Source: Caccoplasma_A sp045587545 (GTDB lineage Bacteria; Bacteroidota; Bacteroidia; Bacteroidales; G3-4614). Taken from it: a stretch of DNA of 64,000 nucleotides. The notes beneath the pieces were generated by a model, which worked only from the letters and a program-made list of their open reading frames with translations, made no database searches and was not told where the DNA came from. Numbering within the stretch: position 1 is the first letter of the stretch; the number at the start of each line of letters is the position of its first letter. Below, in pieces: positions 33,264 through 42,989 of this stretch. The DNA lies in NCBI GenBank assembly GCA_045587545.1, contig JAZNCN010000007.1:46221-110220 (forward strand). The letters run 5' to 3'. The translations under genes were made by a program, and so were the position numbers.

Positions 33264-36200
33264 TTAAGCATATGCAAGGTCAATCTCTTCCATTTCGTTG
33301 TTAATATCGTCGTCTTCGGCAGTCTCAAGCTTCTCGCGCTTTTTACCATTAACCTTAACCTCAATACCTTCAAGGGTTTCAAGAATATTAACCAATTCAC
33401 TCTCAATCTTTACCTTTTTTGAACGTGAATATAGCGGAACTGTAAATCCTTTGACCCTATCTACTATTTCAAAACTTAATTGACCTGTTCCCCCTTCATA
33501 TTTTCCTATTGTCTCAGATAAGAAATTTGTCATTGAGGAGTTAAAGTTTTGAGAGTCTATAACTATTGTCAATTCCTTTACATACTGAACCATTGCTTCG
33601 TCCATCAAGGTTATTTTTCCTATTCGCAACTGCGCACGATTATTATATTTAGCTATCTCAACACGCCCTTGTATAAAGAGATATAGCCCCTCTTTTCCAT
33701 ATGCACTATAGTTTATATAATCTTTTGAGAACAATGCTATTTCTGCCGTTCCCGAATAGTCTTCAATGGTTATTATTCCATACGGAGCTCCTTTTTTTGT
33801 TATTCCTTCTCGGTATGAAGTTACAATTCCTCCTATTACAACCTCACCATTTTCATATTTTTCTAAATTTTCCGAGAATGATTGAAGCGTTGTGTTACAT
33901 ACATAATCAAGTAATAGAGAGTACCCCTCTAATGGGTGGGACGACAGATAGACTCCAACTAATTCGCGCTCTTTGTTTAATCGTTCCAAATCACTCCATT
34001 TCTCTGATTTAGGGATCTCAGGTGTAGGTATCTCTACCATATCTGCTCCAAATAGAGAATTCTGTTGAGTCTGTTTGTCTATTTGATAGTTTGTGCCATA
34101 TCTCATAAATAAATCAAGAAACAATTCTCCTTTTGAATTGGGAGTAAAGAACTGCTCTCGGCATACCTCTTTAAAATTATCAAATGCTCCTGCCAACACT
34201 AAATTCTCTACATTCTTTCTATTGCAGGCATTTAAATTTACTCTTTGGGCAAAATCAAACAACGATGTATATAATCCATTTCTCTCGCGTTCATCAATTA
34301 TCGCTTTTGCCGCATTCTCTCCAACGCCTTTTACAGCTCCTAATCCAAAACGAATATTTCCCTCTTTGTTTACCGTAAATTTGAGATTACTTTCGTTTAC
34401 ATCAGGTTCAAGCACCTTTATTCCCATTACCTTACACTCGTCCATAAACTTCTTAATTTCGGTTATATCAGAGATATTTCGGCTCAATACTGCCGCCATA
34501 TATTCTGACGGGTAATGAGCTTTCAGATAGGCTGTTTGATATGCCACCCATGAGTAGCATGTTGCATGCGATTTATTGAATGCATATGATGCAAACTTCT
34601 CCCAATCTGCCCATATCTTTTCAAGAACTTTGGGATCATGTCCGTTTGATACCCCTCCTTCAATAAATTTCGGTTTAAGCTCATCAAGTTTTGAACGAAT
34701 TTTTTTACCCATAGCCTTACGAAGTGCATCGGACATTCCTCTGGTGAAGTTACCCAACAATCGTGATAGAAGCATGACCTGCTCTTGATAGACAGTAATT
34801 CCATAGGTATCTTTCAAGTATTGCTCCATAATAGGAATATCATACTCTATTGGCTCTATTCCGTGTTTTCTCTTAATAAATTGAGGTATATAATCCATCG
34901 GCCCGGGACGATACAGGGCATTCATTGCTATAAGGTCCTCAAATGTGGTTGGTTTTAAGTTGCGCAAATGGCTTTGCATTCCAGGCGACTCAAATTGAAA
35001 TGTTCCTACTGTTCGACCTGCACTATATAGCTCATATGTCAGTTTGTCATCAATTGGGACATTGTCTATATCTACATCTATCCCCTTTGAGAGTTTTATA
35101 TTTTTTATTGCCTCTTTTATTATAGAGAGGGTCTTCAATCCCAAAAAGTCCATCTTGATAAGACCTGTATCTTCAATAACAGAACCTTCATATTGTGTTA
35201 CCAACAGTTTCTCTTTGGTCTCTTTGTCATCGGCTGTACTTACAGGTACCCAATCGGTTATATCATCTCGGCAGATTATTGTTCCACACGCATGCACTCC
35301 TGTTCCTCGAACATTACCCTCTAACATCTCGGCATAACGCATTGTTTCGCGAGTCAACTCATCTCCATTTTCGGCAGCCTCTTTCAACTCGGGCACACCT
35401 GCAATACAATTCTTTACGGTTATTTTAGGCTCTTTGCCATTAACTTCAGGAAGATGGGCAGGTATTAGTTTTGCCAGTCTGTCAGCCTCGCTCAATGGTA
35501 ACTTTTCAACACGCGCAACATCACGAATTGCCATTTTTGTTGCCATTGTTCCGTAAGTAATTATATGTGCTACTTTATTTGCACCATACTTCTCGGTTAC
35601 CCATCGCAACACCTCGCCTCGTCCGTCATCGTCAAAGTCAATATCAATATCGGGTAGTGATATACGGTCGGGATTTAAGAACCTCTCAAACAGCAAATCA
35701 TATTTTATTGGGTCAATTTGGGTAATTCCCAAACAATAGGCAACCATTGATCCTGCTGCCGAACCACGGCCAGGACCAACCGATACCCCCATATTGCGAG
35801 CAGCTGCAATAAAGTCTTGAACAATCAAGAAATAACCGGGAAAACCCATCGTTTTCATGATATATAACTCAAAATTCATTCGTTCTTGCAACTCAGGTGT
35901 CAGCTCTCCGTAGCGTTTTGCAGCTCCATCATATGCCAATTTTGACAAATAGTCGGCTTCTAATTTTATACGGTATAGTTTTTCATAGCCACCCAACCTT
36001 TTTATTTTGGCTTCGGCATCTTCCTGTGATAATACCACTTTGCCATTTTCATCTCGGGTAAACTCATCAAAAATATCCTGCTCACTATATTTGGTGCGAT
36101 AACCCTCTTCTGTCCCAAACTCCTCCGGGATATTAAAAGTAGGCATAATTGGAGGATTGTCTATTGAATAGAACTCAACCTTATCCAATATCTCATTTGT

Positions 36201-37148
36201 ATTTGCCAACGTCTCGGGAATATCGGCAAATATTTGATTCATCTCCGCTGTTGTTTTGAACCACTCCTGTTTTGAATAGAGCATTCTTGTTGGGTCGTCC
36301 AAATCCTTGCTTGTACTTAAACATATTAGACGGTCATGAGCCTCGGCATGCTCCTCATTAACAAAGTGTACGTCATTTGTGCATATAATCTTTACGTTAT
36401 GTTTTGCAGCCAACTCCAAAAGCACTTTGTTTACCTGCTCTTGTATTTTGTATGTCTCGTGATTTGCTCTGGGAACAGTTGCTTTGTGCCTTTGTAATTC
36501 AATATAGTAATCTTCTCCAAAGACCTCTTTATACCATTTAACCGCCTCCTCAGCTTCTGAGATTGAACCTTGTATTATTTTACGCGGTACTTCTCCTCCT
36601 AAACAGGCACTTGCTACGATCAAACCTTCGCTATATTTTTTCAGGTCCTCGCGGTCTGTTCTCGGGCGCATATAGAACCCCTCTGTCCATGCATGAGAGA
36701 CTAATTTTATCAGGTTATGGTATCCTTTCAAGTTTTTTGCCAATACAATAAGATGATACCCCCCTTGCTCCTGTTTTGTTTGTTTACTAAAACGGCTATC
36801 TCCTCGAGCAACATACATTTCACAACCAATTATTGGCTTGAAAATTTTTGCTTTTTCTGCCTCTAACTCTGCCTCTGCCTCAACTAACACAGATTGTTCG
36901 GCACCTTCTGCTTTTAACGACTCTATTTTTTTTGTCAACTCTTTTATTGCCGACTTTACCGCTCCATTCTTTTTTGAAACATAGTTATAAAACTCCTTTA
37001 TTCCAAACATATTTCCATGGTCGGTGATTGCCATTCCTCGCATATTGTCTTTAATTGCCTTATCGACAAGTGCAGAAACAGATGCCTGACCATCGAGTAT
37101 TGAGTAGTGCGTATGCACATGAAGATGTACAAATGGTTGTTGAGACAT
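33264..37148 (-). CDS. dnaE: DNA polymerase III alpha subunit
   Basis: The 1294-residue replicative polymerase begins with the PHP domain (HLHVHTHYS at 8-16). The palm with PDIDIDFDDDGR near residue 500, helix-hairpin-helix segment and OB fold (VVIGGIVTSYREGITKKG) follow. Motifs GPGRGSAAGSMVAYCLGI and RPGPMDYIPQFIKRKHG are intact. Length is slightly above E. coli DnaE and is usual for Bacteroidales, with an acidic tail (EDDDINNEMEEIDLAYA). A TAAATTTG-type -7 box lies at about 37175 on the minus strand. Confidence 0.97.
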   Translation of the reverse strand: MSQQPFVHLHVHTHYSILDGQASVSALVDKAIKDNMRGMAITDHGNMFGIKEFYNYVSKKNGAVKSAIKELTKKIESLKAEGAEQSVLVEAEAELEAEKAKIFKPIIGCEMYVARGDSRFSKQTKQEQGGYHLIVLAKNLKGYHNLIKLVSHAWTEGFYMRPRTDREDLKKYSEGLIVASACLGGEVPRKIIQGSISEAEEAVKWYKEVFGEDYYIELQRHKATVPRANHETYKIQEQVNKVLLELAAKHNVKIICTNDVHFVNEEHAEAHDRLICLSTSKDLDDPTRMLYSKQEWFKTTAEMNQIFADIPETLANTNEILDKVEFYSIDNPPIMPTFNIPEEFGTEEGYRTKYSEQDIFDEFTRDENGKVVLSQEDAEAKIKRLGGYEKLYRIKLEADYLSKLAYDGAAKRYGELTPELQERMNFELYIMKTMGFPGYFLIVQDFIAAARNMGVSVGPGRGSAAGSMVAYCLGITQIDPIKYDLLFERFLNPDRISLPDIDIDFDDDGRGEVLRWVTEKYGANKVAHIITYGTMATKMAIRDVARVEKLPLSEADRLAKLIPAHLPEVNGKEPKITVKNCIAGVPELKEAAENGDELTRETMRYAEMLEGNVRGTGVHACGTIICRDDITDWVPVSTADDKETKEKLLVTQYEGSVIEDTGLIKMDFLGLKTLSIIKEAIKNIKLSKGIDVDIDNVPIDDKLTYELYSAGRTVGTFQFESPGMQSHLRNLKPTTFEDLIAMNALYRPGPMDYIPQFIKRKHGIEPIEYDIPIMEQYLKDTYGITVYQEQVMLLSRLLGNFTRGMSDALRKAMGKKIRSKLDELKPKFIEGGVSNGHDPKVLEKIWADWEKFASYAFNKSHATCYSWVAYQTAYLKAHYPSEYMAAVLSRNISDITEIKKFMDECKVMGIKVLEPDVNESNLKFTVNKEGNIRFGLGAVKGVGENAAKAIIDERERNGLYTSLFDFAQRVNLNACNRKNVENLVLAGAFDNFKEVCREQFFTPNSKGELFLDLFMRYGTNYQIDKQTQQNSLFGADMVEIPTPEIPKSEKWSDLERLNKERELVGVYLSSHPLEGYSLLLDYVCNTTLQSFSENLEKYENGEVVIGGIVTSYREGITKKGAPYGIITIEDYSGTAEIALFSKDYINYSAYGKEGLYLFIQGRVEIAKYNNRAQLRIGKITLMDEAMVQYVKELTIVIDSQNFNSSMTNFLSETIGKYEGGTGQLSFEIVDRVKGFTVPLYSRSKKVKIESELVNILETLEGIEVKVNGKKREKLETAEDDDINNEMEEIDLAYA

Positions 37149-37308
37149 ATATTTGTATGATTGATTATTTGTTTGAATACAAATTTAAGAAAGAATACTA
37201 TAAATTTCTCTTATAGATAACAAAAAGTTATCAACATAAATATTATTTCATCTTATAATGATATGAAAAATTTACTATTTTCGTATCTGATTATAATTGA
37301 TAAACTTT

Positions 37309-37971
37309 ATGTTCAAACTTGTTATTTTTGATTTAGACGGCACTCTTTTAAATACCATTGGCGATATTGCCGAGAGTTGTAACTACGCGTTAAAAATGTG
37401 TGGATACGATACTCACCCTGTTAGTGAATACAACCGTTTTGTAGGTAATGGAATAATGAAACTTTTTGAAAGAGCCTTACCGCCTAATGTTCAAGACAGC
37501 AAAACTCTAAGAGAGATGAAAGAGTATTTCATGTGGCACTATTCTAAAAATTGCGACGTTTACACAAAACCTTACGATGGAGTTATTGAACTGCTTACAA
37601 AGTTACAGAACCACGGTTGTGCGTTAGCTGTTGCATCTAATAAATATCAAGAGGCTACAGAGAAAATAATAGCTCAATATTTTAAAGGCATCAACTTTAC
37701 TAAGGTATTAGGGCAAAGGGTAGGAATTCCCATAAAACCAGACCCTCATATTTTGCATGAAATAATGGCACATGCAGGTGTAAAACCAAACGAAACTTTA
37801 TATATTGGTGATTCGGGCGTTGATGCTACTACTGCTTGTAATGTTGACGGATTAAAATTTATTGGTGTGTGTTGGGGATTTAGAGATAAAGAGGAACTTA
37901 AATCTTGTGGCACATCGATATTTGCAGAGAAAGCTGATGATATTTATAATTTTTTCATAAATGCTGATTAA
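37309..37971 (+). CDS. HAD-family phosphatase, phosphoglycolate phosphatase-like
   Basis: The 220-residue haloacid dehalogenase subfamily IA hydrolase has motif I DLDGTLL (nucleophile D8, acid/base D10), a helical cap, motif II VASNKYQEA, Lys in KPDPHIL and motif IV IGDSGVDATTA. The ATG at 37309 is preferred over an upstream TTG at 37297 because MFKLVIFDLDG is the usual family start. The substrate may be phosphoglycolate or another small phosphate ester. It has no operon partner and is divergent from dnaE. Confidence 0.88.
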   Translation: MFKLVIFDLDGTLLNTIGDIAESCNYALKMCGYDTHPVSEYNRFVGNGIMKLFERALPPNVQDSKTLREMKEYFMWHYSKNCDVYTKPYDGVIELLTKLQNHGCALAVASNKYQEATEKIIAQYFKGINFTKVLGQRVGIPIKPDPHILHEIMAHAGVKPNETLYIGDSGVDATTACNVDGLKFIGVCWGFRDKEELKSCGTSIFAEKADDIYNFFINAD

Positions 37972-37979
37972 AAAAAAAC

Positions 37980-38009
37980 GATAGGCACATTCTCACGAAT
38001 CTGCCTATC
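37980..38009. terminator. Hairpin after the HAD gene
   Basis: GATAGGCA and TGCCTATC form an 8-bp stem with a 14-nt loop, starting 8 bases after the stop codon. The T tail is weak on the plus strand; an A-run precedes it, so it would be stronger for minus-strand transcripts. Confidence 0.55.
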
Positions 38010-38574
38010 TTCAAAATATATAGAATAGTTTAACCAAAAAAAATTGAGGAAGTATGACTACTTTCAACAGCAAAGATGAACGTTTTGAGATAATATCACA
38101 ATTTTTTTAGACTAAATACAGATATTAAAGTACCAATCAACTTTTAGCTCCGACGAGTTTTTTTCAAAAAGAATATAATTAATAAAATTCCTTAGCGTAA
38201 ACTTTATAATAGACTGTATATCAAAAATATAAACCTTCCCCCTTTAATAATTTACAATAGGTCCAATAGGGCCTTTGCATTTAGCTGGGCTTAAATACAA
38301 TAGTAATTGCATATTTTAGACCAAATAGCATTTTTTACCGACGAAACCTATATCTTTTTCTTTGGCAATATAATATATGGTTATTTTCAGCTACAATACA
38401 GAAGTTAATATTCATATCTTTTTAGATTATTGGTATATTATTTTTTTTTAGAAATAAAATTTGTTTTTAAATTTTTTATCGTAACTTAGCAAACAAGAAA
38501 CACGGAGAGATATTTAATCTTATTTAAATATCTAATCCTTTTAAAGAGAATCATATTGATAAATTTTTACTTTT
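38010..38574. other. A+T-rich gene-free gap before rfbC
   Basis: No gene-length frame is seen. A short frame at 38054-38110 encodes 18 residues (MTTFNSKDERFEIISQFF) after a GAGG stretch and may be a gene remnant or chance. TTTG (38460-38463), 18 bases and TAACTTAG (38482-38489) form a plausible promoter for rfbC. Otherwise I see no repeat, RNA or mobile element signature. Confidence 0.5.
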
Positions 38575-39120
38575 ATGTTATTTGAAAAAACAAGTATCAA
38601 GGGCGTGTATATCATAACCCCTAATTTTATTGGCGATAGTAGAGGATACTTTGTTGAGAGATACAGAAAAGACCTGTTTGATAAAGAGATTGGCAATGTT
38701 GATTTTATTCAAGACAATCAATCTCAATCATCAAAAGGAGTTTTGAGAGGTTTGCATTATCAAAAAGGTGAATTTTCTCAAGCAAAGTTGGTATGGGTTT
38801 TATCTGGTAAAGTTATTGATGTTGCCGTAGATTTAAGAGAAGATTCTCCTACTTTCGGCAAATATGTAATGGTTGAATTGTCCGATGAGAACAACAAGAT
38901 GCTATATATTCCCAGAGGATTTGCACATGGTTTTTTAGTCTTATCCGAGAAAGCGACATTCTCATATAAAGTTGATAACATTTACAATCCTTCTGAAGAA
39001 GCAACTATCTGTTACGACGACAAAGAGATCAATATTCAATGGCCTACTGACGGCATAGAGATAAAACTCTCAGAGAAAGACAAAAAAGGAATCAATTTTA
39101 AAGATGCTCAATATTTCTGA
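38575..39120 (+). CDS. rfbC: dTDP-4-dehydrorhamnose 3,5-epimerase
   Basis: The 181-residue cupin of the RmlC family acts in dTDP-L-rhamnose synthesis for surface polysaccharide. Catalytic His61 sits in RGLHYQ; GDSRGYFVERY, SGKVIDVAVDLREDSPTFGKY and IPRGFAHGFLVLSE are typical. rfbA, rfbB and rfbD are not in the window, so it is an orphan copy, preceded by an A+T-rich 600-base gap. The next gene follows after 14 bases and may be cotranscribed. Confidence 0.94.
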   Translation: MLFEKTSIKGVYIITPNFIGDSRGYFVERYRKDLFDKEIGNVDFIQDNQSQSSKGVLRGLHYQKGEFSQAKLVWVLSGKVIDVAVDLREDSPTFGKYVMVELSDENNKMLYIPRGFAHGFLVLSEKATFSYKVDNIYNPSEEATICYDDKEINIQWPTDGIEIKLSEKDKKGINFKDAQYF

Positions 39121-39134
39121 TTATTTATTTTAAT

Positions 39135-39965
39135 ATGAAAAAATTATTTATTCTTTCAATTATGTTGTTAGGCATAATTGTTTGTAATGCTCAAAGCTAC
39201 AAAGAGGCAAAAGAGGCTTTTGATAGTGAAGATTATAAAAAGGCTTTATCAATTGCAGAACAAGTTACAGATTGTAACAATTCTAAAATTCTACTTGGAG
39301 ACCTATATATTGACGGTTTAGGAATGGCTCATGCCGATTTCGCTAAAGCATTAGGATACTACACTGATGCAGCCAATAACAATAGCCCTGAAGCCCAATT
39401 TATAATAGGCAACCTGTATTATAGCGGAAGAGGTGTACAACAGAGTTTCAACACTGCCATTGAGTGGTACAGTAAAGCAGCATTGAATGGGCATATAGAA
39501 TCTCAGACAAAACTCGGTGAGATGTATTATAGAGGCAAAGGCATTCCTCGCGACTATGTAAAAGCTGCTGAATGGTTTACAATGGCTGCCGATAACAACG
39601 ATGCCAAAGCAATGTTCTTTTTAGGAGGAATGTATAACAGCAATGACAAAGGGGTAAAGATAAATACTCTAAAAATGGCTGAATTATGGAAGAAATCGGC
39701 ATCATTAGGCTATCCTGATGCCGAGTTCTATCTTGGGCAAATATATTTAATCGGCCGTGGGGGAATTCAAAAAAATGCCGATTCTGCAATGATTTGGATA
39801 GATAAGGCTGCTCAAGACGGCTCAATTGATGCCCTATTCTATATGGGAGAAAGAGCCCTTGCTACAGGCGACAAAGAAAAAGCTATTGAATACTACCAAA
39901 AGGCTGCTGATAAAGGATTGCAAAAAGCGCAATTAAAACTTGATGCTATTAATAACGGTCAATAA
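39135..39965 (+). CDS. Secreted Sel1-like repeat protein
   Basis: The 276-residue protein has a signal peptide (LFILSIMLLGIIVCNA) and then about six Sel1-type helical repeats. Examples are AKALGYYTDAANNNSPEAQFIIGNLYYSGRGV, TAIEWYSKAALNGHIESQTKLGEMYYRGKGI and AEWFTMAADNNDAKAMFFLGGMY. Such alpha-solenoids mediate protein-protein contacts. It has no enzymatic residues. It lies 14 bases after rfbC and ends at a strong bidirectional terminator. Confidence 0.88.
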   Translation: MKKLFILSIMLLGIIVCNAQSYKEAKEAFDSEDYKKALSIAEQVTDCNNSKILLGDLYIDGLGMAHADFAKALGYYTDAANNNSPEAQFIIGNLYYSGRGVQQSFNTAIEWYSKAALNGHIESQTKLGEMYYRGKGIPRDYVKAAEWFTMAADNNDAKAMFFLGGMYNSNDKGVKINTLKMAELWKKSASLGYPDAEFYLGQIYLIGRGGIQKNADSAMIWIDKAAQDGSIDALFYMGERALATGDKEKAIEYYQKAADKGLQKAQLKLDAINNGQ

Positions 39966-39992
39966 CATCAGACTTTGAATAAACATATAAGT

Positions 39993-40037
39993 AAAATAGC
40001 AGGAGTGCTTCTGTTTATGAAGCACTCCTGCTATTTT
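39993..40037. terminator. Bidirectional terminator
   Basis: A perfect 19-bp stem (39993-40011 with 40019-40037, 7-nt loop) has AAAA at one end and TTTT at the other. It separates the convergent Sel1 and lipoprotein genes. Confidence 0.9.
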
Positions 40038-40053
40038 ATATTTTATATTTTTA

Positions 40054-40539
40054 CTATCCTATTTCGGTTGACGTCGGATATACCTTATATGTTTTATCCT
40101 CTAAACTTTTGATATATTTATTAAATTCAGAAAGGGTCTCGAATGTTTCTGTTTTATCTAAACGATGCGGCAAATTATCTCCGTCAGATATTCCCATTAC
40201 GATATGGATTACGGCAGGGAAGTCTGCATCAGTAAATATAACATCTTCAGGCTGAATTACGGTTGCTTTCATTCGAGGTATAAATCCCCATGGAACATGG
40301 GTAAATATCATATCCCATCGTTCAAAACCTGAATAATCATAACGACGTTCTATTGCCATTTGGTCAACGTATGTTATTTCAACATGCAAACCCTTAAGAG
40401 AATTTTCTTCTTCAATCATATTAAAGGCATATGCCACATCTTTCCAATCATACATTGTAGTCGAATCTTCCGGATCGCCACATGAAGGAGTAAGCAATGT
40501 AGCCACTATAAAACTTATAAACAATATTATCTTTTTCAT
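40054..40539 (-). CDS. Lipoprotein, function unknown
   Basis: The 161-residue protein has a lipoprotein signal (FISFIVATLLTPSC, Cys at 20) followed by GDPEDS, acidic residues like the surface-export signal of Bacteroidetes lipoproteins. The body contains a hydrophilic alpha/beta-like region (LKGLHVEITYVDQMAIERRY, ERWDMIFTHVPWGFI). I do not recognise the family. It follows the beta-barrel gene by 10 bases and is probably in the same operon. Confidence 0.7.
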   Translation of the reverse strand: MKKIILFISFIVATLLTPSCGDPEDSTTMYDWKDVAYAFNMIEEENSLKGLHVEITYVDQMAIERRYDYSGFERWDMIFTHVPWGFIPRMKATVIQPEDVIFTDADFPAVIHIVMGISDGDNLPHRLDKTETFETLSEFNKYIKSLEDKTYKVYPTSTEIG

Positions 40540-40549
40540 AGCCTTTTAT

Positions 40550-41197
40550 TTAAAACATATACGCTGCAGATATTTGCCAACGTTTTGTTTTTGAAGAGAA
40601 CTCCGCTCCTGTATCTCCTATAACATATTTATATGTATGATCTACAGGTATAATATAATTAAATCCTATATTCAAATGATTAAAAAGTATAAATCCTGCA
40701 CCAACACTAATACCTATTGATACCGATTTTGTCTCATTTTTAAGCAACGATGAAGATATGCCTTGTTTCTCCATAGACTCTTTCAGATAGTCTTCAATAT
40801 CCCCTCCTCTATTCAAATTAAATGCAAAATCCGGTCCTGCAGCCATATAAAATCCTATTATCTTAGCTGCAGATATTGACCATTTTATATTTACAGGCAC
40901 CTCAATTATTCTACGAATATCAGATACGCTTCCTGCCTCGTTCTCATACTTTATTTTATCCTGAGCATACATCAATGCTGCATCTACATTGAATCCGACA
41001 GGTAGGTTAATATTTACCATTGGACCAAAAAAGAAGCCGGCCCTATTGTCTGAACTAAATGTATTTTTAAAGTTAGTATCTAAGGTCAAATTTGTTAGAG
41101 TTACTCCTCCTTTTACTCCGTATTGCAAAATTTTTGCACTCATGTCTGATATAGACAATGCCACTAATAATGTCATTAATAATACAAGCTTTCTCAT
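40550..41197 (-). CDS. Outer-membrane beta-barrel protein (porin family)
   Basis: The 215-residue protein has a signal peptide (LVLLMTLLVALSISDMSA). Alternating beta-strand segments are typical of PorT-type barrels: QYGVKGGVTLTNLTLDT, AGFFFGPMVNINLPVGFNVDAALMYAQ, FYMAAGPDFAFNLNR and a C-terminal KTKRWQISAAYMF. It would form a small outer-membrane barrel. No ligand can be inferred. It heads a leftward pair with the lipoprotein gene. Confidence 0.85.
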   Translation of the reverse strand: MRKLVLLMTLLVALSISDMSAKILQYGVKGGVTLTNLTLDTNFKNTFSSDNRAGFFFGPMVNINLPVGFNVDAALMYAQDKIKYENEAGSVSDIRRIIEVPVNIKWSISAAKIIGFYMAAGPDFAFNLNRGGDIEDYLKESMEKQGISSSLLKNETKSVSIGISVGAGFILFNHLNIGFNYIIPVDHTYKYVIGDTGAEFSSKTKRWQISAAYMF

Positions 41198-41294
41198 ACT
41201 TAAAATTTAATCTAAAATCAATAAAATGTTTTTCTCCTTATAGAGTATATAAATTTTCAATTACAAAAATAATACATATTGGCATATATACAAC

Positions 41295-41322
41295 AAAAGG
41301 TCGCTATTAATAGCAACCTTTT
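41295..41322 (-). terminator. Hairpin after tRNA-Met
   Basis: AAAAGGT-C-GCTA-TTAA-TAGC-A-ACCTTTT: an 11-bp stem with one mismatch, immediately 3' of the tRNA on the minus strand, with TTTT in the descending arm. Confidence 0.7.
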
Positions 41323-41326
41323 ATTG

Positions 41327-41400
41327 TAGCGGGAACGAGAATTGAACTCGTGACCTCCGGGTTATGAATCCGACGCTCTAACCAACTGAGCTATCCCGCC
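41327..41400 (-). tRNA. tRNA-Met (CAT anticodon)
   Basis: A 74-base cloverleaf is read on the minus strand. The acceptor GGCGGGA pairs with TCCCGCT, the D-arm is GCTC...GAGC, the anticodon loop is TTCATAA with CAT, and the T-arm is CGAG-TTCAATT-CTCG. The discriminator is A and CCA is not encoded. The D-loop and acceptor suggest the elongator Met form rather than the initiator; a lysidine-modified Ile2 identity cannot be fully excluded. Confidence 0.95.
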
Positions 41401-41546
41401 ATCCTTTTTGCGGTTGCAAAGGTAGATATTATTTTTTGTTTATGCAAATATGAGACTACTTTTTCCAAAAAAAATAGCTATTCTCTTATATTCATCAATA
41501 TACGAACAAAAGAAAATAGCTATTACTTAGTATTTTATATTATAAT

Positions 41547-42179
41547 TTAGAACGATAGTCCCAACCTAAATCCTAAATTATTCAATCCGTTTACATCATA
41601 TACCATTACAGACGATTTATTTGTTGCATATGCATAATATATAGCCATATGCAATCCTACAGTATGAGAAGATGTAAAATATATAGTTGTTCCAAATTCG
41701 GGACAAAGATAGAATCCCCATACCTCATCGGTTGACACAAACGAGTTATAATATGTTGATGTCTTAGAATATTCAGCACCCAGCTTTAAAGAAAAATATG
41801 GAGTTGCTATTGCCTCCGGGATAAAGCGATATCTTGCCGATACTCCAAATGGAAGTTGAAATATTGAGTGTTGCTGATCTGTTGTTAGTGCTGATGTCTC
41901 AGACAAAGCCAAAGTTTGTTTCTCAATATATTCATTATTAGTGCTATAGGTCAAGAATGCACCAACGCCAACATTATCTGTTATATAATAACCTCCATCA
42001 AATGCCATACCCCAACCTGCCGCCTTATCGGCAAATTTTGTATTTACCGGAATATTAAATTGCCAATCAACATCTAAATAACCATTCTCTGTTATTTGAG
42101 CTTTTACTACGTTTGGCAAAGTAAATAAGGCACAAATAGCAAATGCTAAAACTACTTTTATTTTATATATGGTTTTCAT
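41547..42179 (-). CDS. Outer-membrane beta-barrel protein
   Basis: The 210-residue protein has a signal peptide (VVLAFAICALFTLPNVVKA) and beta-strand-rich segments: GWGMAFDGGYYITDNVGVGAFLTYST, LPFGVSARYRFIPEAIATPYFSLKLGAEYSK and the ending LNNLGFRLGLSF with C-terminal Phe. This is the layout of OmpW/PorT-like small barrels. It lies 11 bases after the DUF4136 lipoprotein gene, so the two form a leftward operon. Confidence 0.85.
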   Translation of the reverse strand: MKTIYKIKVVLAFAICALFTLPNVVKAQITENGYLDVDWQFNIPVNTKFADKAAGWGMAFDGGYYITDNVGVGAFLTYSTNNEYIEKQTLALSETSALTTDQQHSIFQLPFGVSARYRFIPEAIATPYFSLKLGAEYSKTSTYYNSFVSTDEVWGFYLCPEFGTTIYFTSSHTVGLHMAIYYAYATNKSSVMVYDVNGLNNLGFRLGLSF

Positions 42180-42190
42180 AGTCGTAATAT

Positions 42191-42817
42191 TTATTTTTTA
42201 ATATATGGGGATTGTTTAAAAGCCTGATTTATGCCTTTTATGGCATTCTGAACATCATATCGTGTTGAACCACTCATTGTTCCGCCCACACAAAGGCTCC
42301 AAATTTGCTTAAGTTTCTCATTGGTCCTATCAATCCAAATCATTTCACCCAACAGCGAACCTATATCATAACTATATGTTACCGCATAAGAAGGATATAC
42401 CGGACCCCATGTAGGCCAATAATAATCTCCCCACCACCAATCATACCAATAGTACGGTGAGTAATAATTAGTAAAATAATAAGTATTCTCTACATAACTT
42501 AATTGAATACCTAAATCAGCATTAGCCTTTTGATCTTCTCCTAACTGTATATACCCCCTCTCCTTCATATTGTTTGCATAAGCTGAAATAATCTTTTGCG
42601 CATTTTCATCTTCCCAATCCACAACTTTACTTGACAACACTTTTATTGTATTGGAAATATAAAATGTTGAGAATGAAGAAAAATCCACCGACTTATCATA
42701 ATCGGTATAGGTTACAAACTCAGAAGTGAGTTCGTCAAAATCAGGATCCTTCTGACACGATACGGTTGTCAAAGCAACTACCGCTACCATCATTAATAAG
42801 GTTGTTAATCTTTTCAT
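42191..42817 (-). CDS. DUF4136-like lipoprotein
   Basis: The 208-residue protein has a lipoprotein signal ending TTVSC. It contains VDFSSFSTFYI, IISAYANNMKERGYIQL and ADLGIQLSYVENTYYF, the pattern of DUF4136 proteins. An aromatic stretch rich in Tyr/Trp (YYSPYYWYDWWWGDYYW) is followed by LGEMIWIDRTNEKLKQIWSL. Function unknown, probably outer-membrane associated. It is transcribed before the beta-barrel gene. Confidence 0.82.
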   Translation of the reverse strand: MKRLTTLLMMVAVVALTTVSCQKDPDFDELTSEFVTYTDYDKSVDFSSFSTFYISNTIKVLSSKVVDWEDENAQKIISAYANNMKERGYIQLGEDQKANADLGIQLSYVENTYYFTNYYSPYYWYDWWWGDYYWPTWGPVYPSYAVTYSYDIGSLLGEMIWIDRTNEKLKQIWSLCVGGTMSGSTRYDVQNAIKGINQAFKQSPYIKK

Positions 42818-42961
42818 ATTATTCTATGTTTTTAAATCACATATGTAAAAACGTTTATTACTATATATTTGTTTAAGGTTCAAAAATAATTATATTTTCG
42901 TATCTTATAGAATAAGATTCGAAAATTTTATTTCAAAATTGTTAATTTATCTTTTTGTATA

Positions 42962-42969
42962 TACCTTTG
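42962..42969 (+). promoter_or_regulatory. Probable -7 box of the subtilase gene
   Basis: TACCTTTG fits TAnnTTTG and lies 20 bases before the start codon; the -33 region has TTG one base off the ideal spacing. Confidence 0.5.
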
Positions 42970-42989
42970 CCATATAAAAAGGAATAATT

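Noticed and set aside
38575..39120. Start of a capsule or O-antigen locus at rfbC
   Set aside because: No glycosyltransferases, flippase, UpxY-type antiterminator or other rml genes follow; the next genes are a Sel1 protein and unrelated envelope genes.
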